Below are positions 24,103 through 31,447 of a stretch of 64,000 bases of DNA, in pieces. The notes beneath the pieces are model-generated. The model was not told where the DNA came from. It saw only the letters and a list, made by a program, of their open reading frames with translations, and ran no database searches. This DNA comes from Paractinoplanes rishiriensis (GTDB lineage Bacteria; Actinomycetota; Actinomycetes; Mycobacteriales; Micromonosporaceae), in the NCBI RefSeq assembly GCF_016862375.1, contig NZ_BOMV01000071.1:124001-188000 (forward strand), in the 5' to 3' direction. The translations under genes were made by a program, and so were the position numbers. How positions within the stretch are numbered: position 1 is the stretch's first letter; each line of letters starts with the position of its first letter.

Positions 24103-24369
24103 CTAGGACGCCTGGCGGACGGCCGTGTCGGCCAGCCATACCTCGGCCAGATCGCTGAGCGGCACGTCGAGGGCCTGGCTGAGGCCGACTACCGTGCCGA
24201 ACGCCGGCGCCGGCAGGCGGCCCGCCTCGATCTTGCGCAGCGTCTCGGGTGAGATGCCGGCCGCCAGGGCCACCTCGACGAGACTGCGGCCGCCCCGCGC
24301 CGCCCGTAATGCGACGCCGAGGCGCTGACCTGCGGCGATCTGTTCGGCGGTGAGCGGGTGGCGAACCAT
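24103..24369 (-). CDS. Small XRE-family regulator paired with methionine aminopeptidase
   Basis: 88 aa single-domain HTH (RLGVALRAARGGRSLVEVALAAGISPETLRKIEAGR). ATG 24369 has GAGGAGG upstream. It is divergent from map with 62 bp between starts, and a GGTAT-N4-ATACC palindrome sits in that gap, so it is probably the autoregulator of both genes. The 271 bp between this gene and the MFS gene show nothing I recognise. Confidence 0.85.
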   Translation of the reverse strand: MVRHPLTAEQIAAGQRLGVALRAARGGRSLVEVALAAGISPETLRKIEAGRLPAPAFGTVVGLSQALDVPLSDLAEVWLADTAVRQAS

Positions 24370-24394
24370 GCGAGGAGGATAGCCGACCGCCCGT

Positions 24395-24408
24395 GGTATA
24401 AAAATACC
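24395..24408. promoter_or_regulatory. Palindromic operator overlapping the XRE/map promoters
   Basis: GGTATAAAAATACC has perfect GGTAT/ATACC arms around AAAA, strikingly AT-rich for this DNA, 24 bp upstream of the map start and 26 bp from the XRE start. TATAAA inside it could also be the -10 element, so binding by the XRE protein would block transcription. Confidence 0.6.
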
Positions 24409-24431
24409 GCTCAGGAAAGAGGGAGGCTGTC

Positions 24432-25253
24432 GTGATCGAGCTCAAGTCCGCCGAGGAGATCGGCCGGATGGCGGTGACCGGCCAGTTCGTCGGTGAACTG
24501 CTCGCCGAGCTGGGCGGCGTCGCCGCGGTGGGCGTCAACCTGATGGACATCGAACACCACGCCCGCCGCCGGATCGCCGAACGCGGCGCCGAGTCCTGCT
24601 ACTGGGACTACGCCCCGTCGTTCGGCCGCGGCCCGTTCCGCAACGTGCTGTGCCTGTCGGTCAACGACGCGGTGCTGCACGGCCTGCCGCACGACTACGT
24701 GCTGCGCGACGGCGACCTGCTGAGCATCGACATGGCGGCCGCCATCGACGGCTGGGCCGCCGACTCCGCGCTCTCCGTCGTCGTCGGCTCCCCCGACCCG
24801 GCCGACCTGAGGCTGATCGAGGCCACCGAGATGGCCCTGGAGGCCGGCATCGCCGCGGCCCAGCCGGGCGGCCGGCTGGGCGACGTCTCGGCCGCGATCG
24901 GCGAGGTGGCGCACGCGTACGGCTACCGGGTGAACGGCGAGTTCGGCGGCCACGGCATCGGCCGCACCATGCACGAGGCCCCGCACGTCCCGAACAGCGG
25001 CCGCCCCCGCCGCGGCATGCGGCTCGACCCGGGCCTCACCATCGCGATCGAGCCCTGGCTCTGCCAATCCACCGACAAGATCAAGTTCGACGGCGACGGC
25101 TGGACGATCCGCTCCGCGGACGGCTCCCGCACCGCCCACTCCGAACACACGGTCGCCGTCACGGCCGCCGGCCCCCAGGTCCTGACCCGCCGGCCCGGCG
25201 CACCGGTCACGACGCCATCAGATCCAGGTGAAAGCCGTACCCGAAAAGCATGA
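24432..25253 (+). CDS. map: Type I methionine aminopeptidase (regulated paralogue)
   Basis: 273 aa dimetal pita-bread peptidase that removes N-terminal Met from nascent proteins. Ligands are in place: Asp100 and Asp111 (SIDMAAAIDGWAADSA), His174 (GGHGIG), Glu207 (IAIEPW) and Glu238 (HSEHT); His181 is the active-site His. GTG 24432 has GGGAGG. Pairing with its own XRE repressor suggests an extra, conditionally expressed copy rather than the housekeeping gene near rpsM, which is not seen here. The C-terminal tail is Pro/Thr/Arg-rich and overlaps a small minus-strand gene. Confidence 0.92.
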   Translation: MIELKSAEEIGRMAVTGQFVGELLAELGGVAAVGVNLMDIEHHARRRIAERGAESCYWDYAPSFGRGPFRNVLCLSVNDAVLHGLPHDYVLRDGDLLSIDMAAAIDGWAADSALSVVVGSPDPADLRLIEATEMALEAGIAAAQPGGRLGDVSAAIGEVAHAYGYRVNGEFGGHGIGRTMHEAPHVPNSGRPRRGMRLDPGLTIAIEPWLCQSTDKIKFDGDGWTIRSADGSRTAHSEHTVAVTAAGPQVLTRRPGAPVTTPSDPGESRTRKA

Positions 25254-25374
25254 GCCCGGCGATCCGGAAGTAGTGGTCCGGCCGGGCCTTGCCGACGGTG
25301 AGGAACACTCCCCGGAGCCGGACCTGATGCAGCGCGGGCACCGTCTGGACGATGTAGCCCACCCAGCGGCGCAC
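25207..25374 (-). CDS. 55-residue protein downstream of the YCII gene, function unknown
   Basis: GTG 25374 lies three bases after the YCII gene stop, so it is coupled. It encodes MRRWVGYIVQTVPALHQVRL and, after a central basic part, a hydrophobic C-terminal stretch (RIAGLMLFGYGFHLDLM). GC3 is high, as in real genes. The last 47 bp overlap the 3' end of map on the other strand. No family recognised; it may be a short membrane-associated peptide or a remnant. Confidence 0.5.
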   Translation of the reverse strand: MRRWVGYIVQTVPALHQVRLRGVFLTVGKARPDHYFRIAGLMLFGYGFHLDLMAS

Positions 25375-25377
25375 CGG

Positions 25378-25734
25378 TCAGTCCTCTTCGGTCTCGGCCA
25401 CCGAGCGTGGGAAGCGGGTCGGCGCGAAGTGCATCGCGCCGGCCGGGACCATCCACGGGAAGACCCGGACCGCGAAACGGCCGGCCTTCACCGCCGGATC
25501 GGCCTCCTTGAGCAGGCGGGCCCGTTCCGGGTCGACCGCGAGGATGGACAGGCCGCGGAACTCGCGGTCGGGCGGTCCGAGGAGCGGGCCGGCGGCGAGC
25601 AGGTGGCCGGCCTCGTGCAACTCCGCGAGGTGCGCCAGGTGGGCGTCCTGCAGAGCCTCGGCCGCCACGTCGTCGAGTTGCGGCGCGTCGGGCCGCAGCA
25701 CGAGCAGAGTCACGGTGAACGTGTCGAACTGCAC
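25378..25734 (-). CDS. YCII/YciI-like protein
   Basis: 118 aa ferredoxin-like fold protein. The YCII core is visible (QDAHLAHLAELHEAGHLLAAGPLLG and FRGLSILAVDPERARLLKEADPAVKAGRFAVRVFPWMV), including the His/Asp pair typical of the family. YCII-domain proteins are often encoded beside ECF sigma factors, and this one lies downstream of one. GTG 25734 is the start; the SD is weak. Enzymatic function unknown. Confidence 0.8.
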   Translation of the reverse strand: MQFDTFTVTLLVLRPDAPQLDDVAAEALQDAHLAHLAELHEAGHLLAAGPLLGPPDREFRGLSILAVDPERARLLKEADPAVKAGRFAVRVFPWMVPAGAMHFAPTRFPRSVAETEED

Positions 25735-25753
25735 CGGCGGATGGTAGCGGGCT

Positions 25754-25972
25754 TTACCCGCCGCCGTGGACCGCCGAACGGATGCTCCGCGTCAGCACGG
25801 GGATCATCACCGCCGCGACGAGGTGCAGCCCGACTAGCGCCGCCTTGGCGGCCGGGTCCGCCCCGGACAGGAACGGCGGGACCAGCGAGATCACCGTCAG
25901 CGACACCGCCGTCCACACGAATCGCTCCGCGGGGCGGGCGGCGACGAAACCCTCTGAGGGCCAGCATGACCC
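25754..25972 (-). pseudogene. DUF6069-like membrane protein fragment
   Basis: Between the sigma factor stop and the YCII gene, one minus-strand frame reads VAARPAERFVWTAVSLTVIS, a short loop, then LVGLHLVAAVMIPVLTRSIR and a stop. It looks like the C-terminal two helices of DUF6069-type membrane proteins. A stop lies just upstream in frame and there is no plausible start, so the N-terminal half has been lost. An internal GTG could express a two-helix peptide. Confidence 0.5.
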
Positions 25973-25975
25973 GGC

Positions 25976-26941
25976 CTATTCCGTGCCGTCGGACGGCAGC
26001 TGCGAGGGCAGGCCGAGCCGCGGGAACTGGTCGGCGTGGAATGTGGTGATCTCGGCGATCGCCCCGCCGGTGACGCGCAGGACGTCGAGGGTCAGCGGGA
26101 GGTACGGGTCCTCCGGCCGCTGCCGGTGGTAGTAGGCGACGGCCGGCTGCCGGTTCACCGCGGCCGGTACGGCGCGCAGACCCGTCATGTCCTCGAAGCC
26201 GCTCTCGATCCACTCGTTGACCACCGCGTCGCGGCCGACCTGCAGGCCGGGCGTGGGCGGCATCGAGCAGCGGACGTCGGCCCGCAGCATCGCGGCGATC
26301 GCCGGGATGTCGGTGGCCACGCTGGCCTCGGTGTAGCGGCGTACCAGCTCCCGCGTCGCGGTGTCCTTCTCGCCGCCGGTCCAGTCCTGCCGCTCGGCGG
26401 GCAGGTGCTCCCGCATGCCGGCGCGGGCCCGCTGCAGCGCGCTGTTCACCGAGTTGACGGAGTCGCCGAGGAGCTCCGCGACCTCCTTCGCCGGCCAGCC
26501 GAGCACATCCCGCAGGATCAGCACGGCCCGCGGGCGCGGCGCGAGGTGCTGGACCGCGACCAGGTACGCCAGCTCGATCGTCTCCCGCGCGACGGTGACC
26601 GTCTCCGGCTCGTCCGCGTCACCCGCGGGCAGTTCGTCGAGCAGCCGGTCCGGGTAGGGCTGGAGCCACGGCACCTCGCCGCCGGTCGCCGGCTCCGGGC
26701 GCTGCCGGGCGAGCCGGTCCAGGCAGGCGTTGGTGGCGATCCGGTACAGCCAGGCCCGGAGTGTCGACCGTCCCTGGAAGGTCTCGCGCCGCCGCCAGGC
26801 CCGCAGGAACGTCTCCTGCACGGTGTCCTCGGCGTCCTCGAACGACCCGAGCATCCGGTAGCAGTGCACGTGCAGTTCCCGCCGGTGCCGCTCCGCCAGC
26901 CCCGAGAACGCCGGCTCCTCCAGCCGCGTGTCCGCACTCAT
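25976..26941 (-). CDS. ECF sigma factor with C-terminal SnoaL-like domain
   Basis: 321 aa, ATG 26941 with GGGAGG. Region 2 (HCYRMLGSFEDAEDTVQETFLRAWR), region 4 (LAPRPRAVLILRDVLGWPAKEVAELLGDSVNSVNSALQRARA) and a C-terminal ~120-residue SnoaL-like fold (FTHAD-like strand ending TTFHADQFPRLGL). The extra domain often modulates sigma activity in place of an anti-sigma factor, and none is adjacent. It resembles the SigG-type ECF group. Downstream genes (DUF6069 remnant, YCII protein, small ORF) probably form its operon. Confidence 0.88.
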   Translation of the reverse strand: MSADTRLEEPAFSGLAERHRRELHVHCYRMLGSFEDAEDTVQETFLRAWRRRETFQGRSTLRAWLYRIATNACLDRLARQRPEPATGGEVPWLQPYPDRLLDELPAGDADEPETVTVARETIELAYLVAVQHLAPRPRAVLILRDVLGWPAKEVAELLGDSVNSVNSALQRARAGMREHLPAERQDWTGGEKDTATRELVRRYTEASVATDIPAIAAMLRADVRCSMPPTPGLQVGRDAVVNEWIESGFEDMTGLRAVPAAVNRQPAVAYYHRQRPEDPYLPLTLDVLRVTGGAIAEITTFHADQFPRLGLPSQLPSDGTE

Positions 26942-27034
26942 CACGTCATCCTCCCGCCTCGTCGTGTCCTGTCGTAGGTAAGACGGGTGCGGGCGCGACA
27001 ACTCATCACTTGCGGGTGCGGTCAGACTGACCGG

Positions 27035-27745
27035 GTGAAGCTCGTCGACGAGATCGCCCGGATCGCCGGGCCGGCGCTGCGGTCGGTGATCCTGCACGGA
27101 TCGCTGGCCGCCGGCGGATACCGGCCGGAGCGCAGTGACATCGATCTGCTCGCCGTGGTCGAGGGCGGGCTCAGTGACGACCAGATCGCGGCGCTCGTGG
27201 CGGCGGTGCGGCGGTCGGACGGCCGGATCGATCTGCAGGTCGTCACCGCCGCTGTTGCCGCGGCGCCGTCGCCGGAGCCGGCGTTGGAGCTGCTGGTAGG
27301 GCGGCATGACGAATCGGCCGAGCTCGAGGTGGAGATCCGGGTCGACCGGGCGCCGGACCTGCTCGCCGAGCTGTCGATGGCCCGGGCGGACGGGCGGGCC
27401 CTGGCCGGCGCGCCGCCGCACGAGGTGCTCGGCGAGGTGCCGGCCGCCTGGGTGGTGGCGCGCGGGCGGCACTGGCTCGGGGTGTGGCGCGGGCTCACCG
27501 ACGACGCCGGGCACGCCGCGTTCATGGTGCTCACCGCGTGCCGGATCTGGCGGTTCGCGGTCGAGGGCCGGCACAGCCCCAAGATCGAGGCGGCCGAGTG
27601 GGTGCTCGCGCGCCGTCCGTCCCTCACGGCCGTCCGTCAGGCAGTTCGGCAGTACGAGGACCAGCCGGGCGCTCCGGTCGACCCGCGGGGCATCGCCGAC
27701 GTGCTGGACGAGGCGGATCGAGCGACACGCTTGTCAGGTGCGTGA
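27035..27745 (+). CDS. Aminoglycoside-adenylyltransferase-like nucleotidyltransferase
   Basis: 236 aa. Nucleotidyltransferase motif LHGSLAAGGYRPERSDIDLLAVV (GS and DxD metal ligands, ~residues 22-44) is followed by a helical C-terminal domain with ACRIWRFAVEGRHSPKIEAAEWVL, as in ANT(3'')/DUF4111 proteins. Such enzymes adenylylate streptomycin/spectinomycin, but many chromosomal homologues have unknown targets. GTG 27035 has no SD, perhaps leaderless. It overlaps the next gene by 8 bp. Confidence 0.8.
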   Translation: MKLVDEIARIAGPALRSVILHGSLAAGGYRPERSDIDLLAVVEGGLSDDQIAALVAAVRRSDGRIDLQVVTAAVAAAPSPEPALELLVGRHDESAELEVEIRVDRAPDLLAELSMARADGRALAGAPPHEVLGEVPAAWVVARGRHWLGVWRGLTDDAGHAAFMVLTACRIWRFAVEGRHSPKIEAAEWVLARRPSLTAVRQAVRQYEDQPGAPVDPRGIADVLDEADRATRLSGA

Positions 27746-27980
27746 ACGGCGGGCCCGCACGTTCGACACTGATCTTGTGTTTCCCGAGCCGATCGTCGCG
27801 CCGCGCCGGCAGTGTGCCCGGTGCGGGCACCTGACCCGGGCCGATCGGATGGTCAAGGGGTTCGGGCGGGACTGCGCGGCGCAGCTGGGGCTGCTGGGGC
27901 GCAGCGTGGACGTCGGCCAGCAGGGGGCCGACCTGTTCGACGCCATGGACGAGGAGATGTGCGACGGCTGGGACCGCTGA
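27738..27980 (+). CDS. Small zinc-knuckle protein (DUF6011-like)
   Basis: 80 aa. CARCGHLTRADRMVKGFG RDC... gives a treble-clef-like C-x2-C...C zinc site near residues 29-48. The rest is acidic at the C-terminus (FDAMDEEMCDGWD). GTG 27738 overlaps the nucleotidyltransferase stop, so translation is coupled. A nucleic-acid or protein adaptor role is possible; no function known. Confidence 0.7.
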   Translation: MRERRARTFDTDLVFPEPIVAPRRQCARCGHLTRADRMVKGFGRDCAAQLGLLGRSVDVGQQGADLFDAMDEEMCDGWDR

Positions 27981-28080
27981 ACTACCACCGTGTACTTCTG
28001 CTGGAGATCTTGCCGCTGACCTGCGGCGATGTCATGGTCGAAAAGAGGTGGGGGGCACGCCACCGGCGGAAGTATGCGGC

Positions 28081-30081
28081 TTAACTGGGTAGCCATCCGC
28101 ACTCGCCGGAGCGGGCTCCCCGTTTCTGCGCGTACAGCGCGGCGTCCGCGTGGGCGTACAGCGCCGGGAAGTCGTCGCCGTCGCGGCCGCGGACCGCGGT
28201 GCCGATGCTGGCCCGGGTGCGCTCCGCCAGCGCTACCCGCAGCCGCTCCGCGACCGGCTCCGGGTCGGGCGTCGTCAGCAGCACCGCGAACTCGTCGCCG
28301 CCGAACCGGCCCACCACCGACGACCGGTCCAGGTTCGCGGTCAGCGTGCCGGCCACCCAGCGCAGCAGGTCGTCGCCGGCCTCGTGCCCGTGCCGGTCGT
28401 TCACCTGCTTGAAGCCGTCCAGGTCGAGCACCAGCACGGCACGGTGCGCGGGCGCCACGGCCTGCTCGAATCCGCGCCGGTTCAGCACCTCGGTGAGCGG
28501 GTCCTGCCGGGACAGGACGGTCAGCCGGCGGCGCCGGCGACCGGCCGCCCGGCCCTGCACCGCGCACACCGCGCAGACCAGGGCCGTCCCGCCCAGGTTC
28601 ATCGCGACGAACCACGCGCTCGAGGCGCCGAACAGCACGGCCACCGCCACGTACATGGCCGCGAACAGCGCCCCGATCGGCAGAAACACCCGTAGCGGGC
28701 TGGTCAGCGCCACCAGCGGCACCGGGCAGAGCAGCGCCAGCGCGCACACCCCGGTCACCCCGCCGTCCAGCGCCGCCATCCCGCCGATCACGACCACCTG
28801 CCCGCCAGCCAGCCCGAAGATCACCTCGCGGGCCCGGCGCAGGCGGCTGAGCCGGCCCGCCGCGGCGACCATGAACGCGCCGGCCAGCCCGAGCACCGTC
28901 GCCAGCACGCCGACCGCCAGCCGGTGCTGTTCGCCGAAGACGACCGTGTAGAGCAGCCCGCAGGCGGAGCCCAGCATCGACATCCAGCCGACGTCGGCCA
29001 CCGAGCGGTGCCGCCGTTCCCCGCCGGACACCCGCACGGCGGGCCGCATCCCGGCCTCGACGGCCGCGGCGACCGCGCCGGCCGAGGGCGGGCGGCGGTC
29101 CCGGGACTGCTTGTCGGCGTACACCCGGGCGTCGGCGGCCCGGCGCAACTCGTCGAGCGTGCTGCCGTCGGCCGGGAAGCACGCGTGGCCGATGCTGGCG
29201 GGGGCCAGCCCGGCCAGTTCGGTGCGCAGGCGCGCGACCACCGCGGCGGCCTCGGCCGGGCCCAGGCCGGCCAGCACCGCGGCGAACTCGTCGCCGCCGA
29301 TCCGGCCGACCGCGTCCGGAGCGCGCAACTCCCGGCCGAGCCGGTCCGCCAGCGCGGCCAGCAGGTGGTCGCCCGCCTGGTGGCCGTACTGGTCGTTGAC
29401 CTGCTTGAACAGGTCGAGGTCGGCGAGCAGCAGGGTCATCGGGCGGCCGGTGCGCTCGGCGTCCGCCAGGTCGCGGGCCAGCCGTTCGTCGAAGCCGCGC
29501 CGGTTCAGTGCTCCGGTCAGCGGGTCGGTGACCGACACCCGGGCGAGGCGGCGGCGCAGCGAGGCCAGCGCGGTGGTGTGTTTCAAGCAGAGGTACGCGA
29601 CCCCGCCGAACCCGAGCAGGCAGGCCGGCGCGTACCCGGGCGGGCCGGGGTCACCCAGGAACCAGATCATCCCGTACGCGCCGGCGCCGACCACGGTGAC
29701 GGCCCCGAACGGGCCGGGGCGCACCGCCCGCAGCGCGACGATGACCAGGGCGAACAGGACCAGCGACCCGGCCGGGCTGCCGACGCCGCCGTCCAGCAGG
29801 CCGAGCGCGGCCGCGCCCAGTAAGTGGAGCATCGTTCCGGCCGGCCCGGCCAGGCGCAGCACCCGGGGCGCGGCCAGGACCGGCGCCTGCCACCAGGCCA
29901 GCCCGGACAGCGCCAGCATGACGACCGCGACGGCCAGGGTGACCGGGCGGTTCGGTGCTCCGGATGTGGCCAGCGCGTAGACCAGGAACAGTCCGGGGAC
30001 CAGCATGTCGTTCCGGGCACCGGCGCGGATGAAACGGACGCGCGGCACCGGGTGCGGACGGCACCCGTGCCGGATCCGCAC
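28081..30081 (-). CDS. Tandem membrane-GGDEF diguanylate cyclase (two modules in one chain)
   Basis: 666 aa. GTG 30081 is chosen because GGGAG lies six bases upstream; the frame extends further but would overlap the divergent lipoprotein gene. Layout: ~5 helices, GGDEF domain 1 (DLDLFKQVND, RIGGDEFAAV), linker, ~6 more helices, GGDEF domain 2 (DLDGFKQVND, RFGGDEFAVL). Both signature loops are intact, so both could make cyclic di-GMP; the N-terminal membrane blocks resemble MASE-type sensors. Having two complete sensor-cyclase modules fused suggests built-in dimerisation or an internal gene duplication. Confidence 0.88.
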   Translation of the reverse strand: MRIRHGCRPHPVPRVRFIRAGARNDMLVPGLFLVYALATSGAPNRPVTLAVAVVMLALSGLAWWQAPVLAAPRVLRLAGPAGTMLHLLGAAALGLLDGGVGSPAGSLVLFALVIVALRAVRPGPFGAVTVVGAGAYGMIWFLGDPGPPGYAPACLLGFGGVAYLCLKHTTALASLRRRLARVSVTDPLTGALNRRGFDERLARDLADAERTGRPMTLLLADLDLFKQVNDQYGHQAGDHLLAALADRLGRELRAPDAVGRIGGDEFAAVLAGLGPAEAAAVVARLRTELAGLAPASIGHACFPADGSTLDELRRAADARVYADKQSRDRRPPSAGAVAAAVEAGMRPAVRVSGGERRHRSVADVGWMSMLGSACGLLYTVVFGEQHRLAVGVLATVLGLAGAFMVAAAGRLSRLRRAREVIFGLAGGQVVVIGGMAALDGGVTGVCALALLCPVPLVALTSPLRVFLPIGALFAAMYVAVAVLFGASSAWFVAMNLGGTALVCAVCAVQGRAAGRRRRRLTVLSRQDPLTEVLNRRGFEQAVAPAHRAVLVLDLDGFKQVNDRHGHEAGDDLLRWVAGTLTANLDRSSVVGRFGGDEFAVLLTTPDPEPVAERLRVALAERTRASIGTAVRGRDGDDFPALYAHADAALYAQKRGARSGECGWLPS

Positions 30082-30160
30082 GAGCCACTCCCGCGCTGTC
30101 ACCGCCGGATGATCGTCAGTCCGGTGCGCCGGTTGAGCACTTCGCCGGGACGCTGCGAGA

Positions 30161-30346
30161 ATGGGGGGCATGGACGACGCGAAACGCGACGCGGAGGATG
30201 TTCGGGACGCCGGCCGGATCACCCGGCGGGCCCTGTTCGGCCGGGCGCTGGCGGTGGTCGGCGGTTCGGCCGCGGTACTGGCCCTGTCCGGCTGCCCGGG
30301 CGGCGATCAGGACGACGACGATGGCGACGACGAGGACGACGACTAG
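30161..30346 (+). CDS. Small Tat-type lipoprotein with an all-acidic tail
   Basis: 61 aa (ATG 30161; ATG 30170 is also possible). A twin-arginine signal (RITRRALFGRALAVVGGS) ends in a lipobox (LALSGC). The mature part is only about 16 residues, PGGDQ followed by a near-continuous Asp/Glu run (DDDDGDDEDDD). It would be an anchored polyanion on the outer membrane face, perhaps binding cations. A strong terminator follows. Confidence 0.65.
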   Translation: MGGMDDAKRDAEDVRDAGRITRRALFGRALAVVGGSAAVLALSGCPGGDQDDDDGDDEDDD

Positions 30347-30370
30347 GTAGCGACGCGCTACGACTATCGG

Positions 30371-30410
30371 CTCGGCGGCAGGGGCGACCCTTGCCGCCGA
30401 GTTTCTTTTC
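30371..30410 (+). terminator. Rho-independent terminator after the acidic lipoprotein
   Basis: A 10-bp GC stem (CTCGGCGGCA with TGCCGCCGAG), extended by GGG/CCC, closes on a short loop at 30371-30401 and is followed by TTTCTTTTC. A smaller GTAGCG/CGCTAC hairpin sits at 30347-30361, just after the stop codon. Confidence 0.85.
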
Positions 30411-30464
30411 AGCGCAACGCGCTACCCTCCGAAGAACTTTCGCAATTTTGAATAGGGGGTTCAC

Positions 30465-30494
30465 ATGGCTCGACGGTGCGGGCGCCGGCGATGA
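30465..30494 (+). CDS. 9-codon Arg-rich leader ORF overlapping the LysR start
   Basis: ATG 30465 follows AGGGGG by six bases, the best SD in the region, and encodes MARRCGRRR. Its TGA overlaps the LysR ATG as ATGA (30491-30494). LysR has no good SD of its own, so translation of LysR probably depends on this ORF. Arginine-codon-sensitive coupling is a speculative extra. Confidence 0.5.
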   Translation: MARRCGRRR

Positions 30495-31447
30495 CCCCCA
30501 CTCAGTTGCGCGCCTACTCGGCCGTGGTCCGGCTCGGCTCGGTCAAGCAGGCCGCGGCCGAGCTGTCGGTGTCCGAGGCGGCCATCTCGCTGCACATCGG
30601 CCAGCTGCGCAAGGAGCTCGGCGACCAGCTGTTCTCCCGCACCGCGGCCGGCCTCGCGTTCACGCCCGGCGGCCTGCGGCTGGCGAGCCGGGCCGCCGAG
30701 CTGCTCGGCCTGCAGGACATCACGGTGCTCGAGGTGAGCGCGGCCGGCCGGGGGCGGCGGCTGCTGCGGGTGGGCGCGTCGAGCCTGTTCGCCGAGCACG
30801 CGGCGCCCGGGCTGATCGAACTGTTCGCGGGGCGCGCCGACGATCTCGACGTGGAGCTGAGCGTGCGCAACCCGGGCTCGTTCGAGACGCTGCTGATGAC
30901 CCGCAGCATCGACATCGCGATCGGGCCGCAGCCGGCCGCCGACGGGGCGCTGCAGTGCCGGCCGGTGATGAACTACCGGATCGTCCTGGTCGCCGGCCCC
31001 GAGCATCCGCTGTCCGGGGTCCGCGCCTCGGCCGCCCAGTTGCGCGACCAGACCTGGCTGCTGGGGCCTTCGGCGGCGGCCGACATGGGCGCCATCCCGA
31101 CCCTGCTGCGCCGGTTGGCGGTGCCCGAGGAGCACCAGCAGATCTTCCAGAGCCACGCGGCGGCGCTCGAGGAGGCCAAGCGCGGTAAGGGGGTGGCGCC
31201 GGCGCTGTCGTTCACGGTGGCGCCGGAGGTCCGCAAGGGCCGGCTGGTGCAGCTCACCGGGCCCTACGCCGGGCTCGAGGCCGGGTGGCACAGCATGACG
31301 CTGACCGAGCCCGGTGGCCGGGCGTCGGCGGCGGGCGAGCTGGCGCGGTTCGCGGCCACGCCCCGGGCCATCCAGGCGATGATGCGCGGCGCCGGGGTCA
31401 GCGTCGGGCACTTCAAGCCGCAGGTGCACGTCACGCTCTGGAGCTGA
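30491..31447 (+). CDS. LysR-family regulator, candidate activator of the cox operon
   Basis: 318 aa. N-terminal winged HTH (MTPTQLRAYSAVVRLGSVKQAAAELSVSEAAISLHIGQLRKEL) and a full periplasmic-binding-like effector domain. CbbR/CoxR-like features: DIAIGPQPAADG, AGPEHPL. ATG 30491 is the typical LysR start; GTG 30476 is in frame upstream. It is convergent with coxE, 17-bp overlap, and a GTTAAG-N6-CTTAAC palindrome lies in the coxM promoter at 39509-39526. The neighbourhood supports control of CO dehydrogenase. Confidence 0.85.
   Translation: MTPTQLRAYSAVVRLGSVKQAAAELSVSEAAISLHIGQLRKELGDQLFSRTAAGLAFTPGGLRLASRAAELLGLQDITVLEVSAAGRGRRLLRVGASSLFAEHAAPGLIELFAGRADDLDVELSVRNPGSFETLLMTRSIDIAIGPQPAADGALQCRPVMNYRIVLVAGPEHPLSGVRASAAQLRDQTWLLGPSAAADMGAIPTLLRRLAVPEEHQQIFQSHAAALEEAKRGKGVAPALSFTVAPEVRKGRLVQLTGPYAGLEAGWHSMTLTEPGGRASAAGELARFAATPRAIQAMMRGAGVSVGHFKPQVHVTLWS

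Noticed and set aside
31435..31445. Possible terminator between LysR and coxE
   Set aside because: The genes overlap by 17 bp and no stem with a T run is present.
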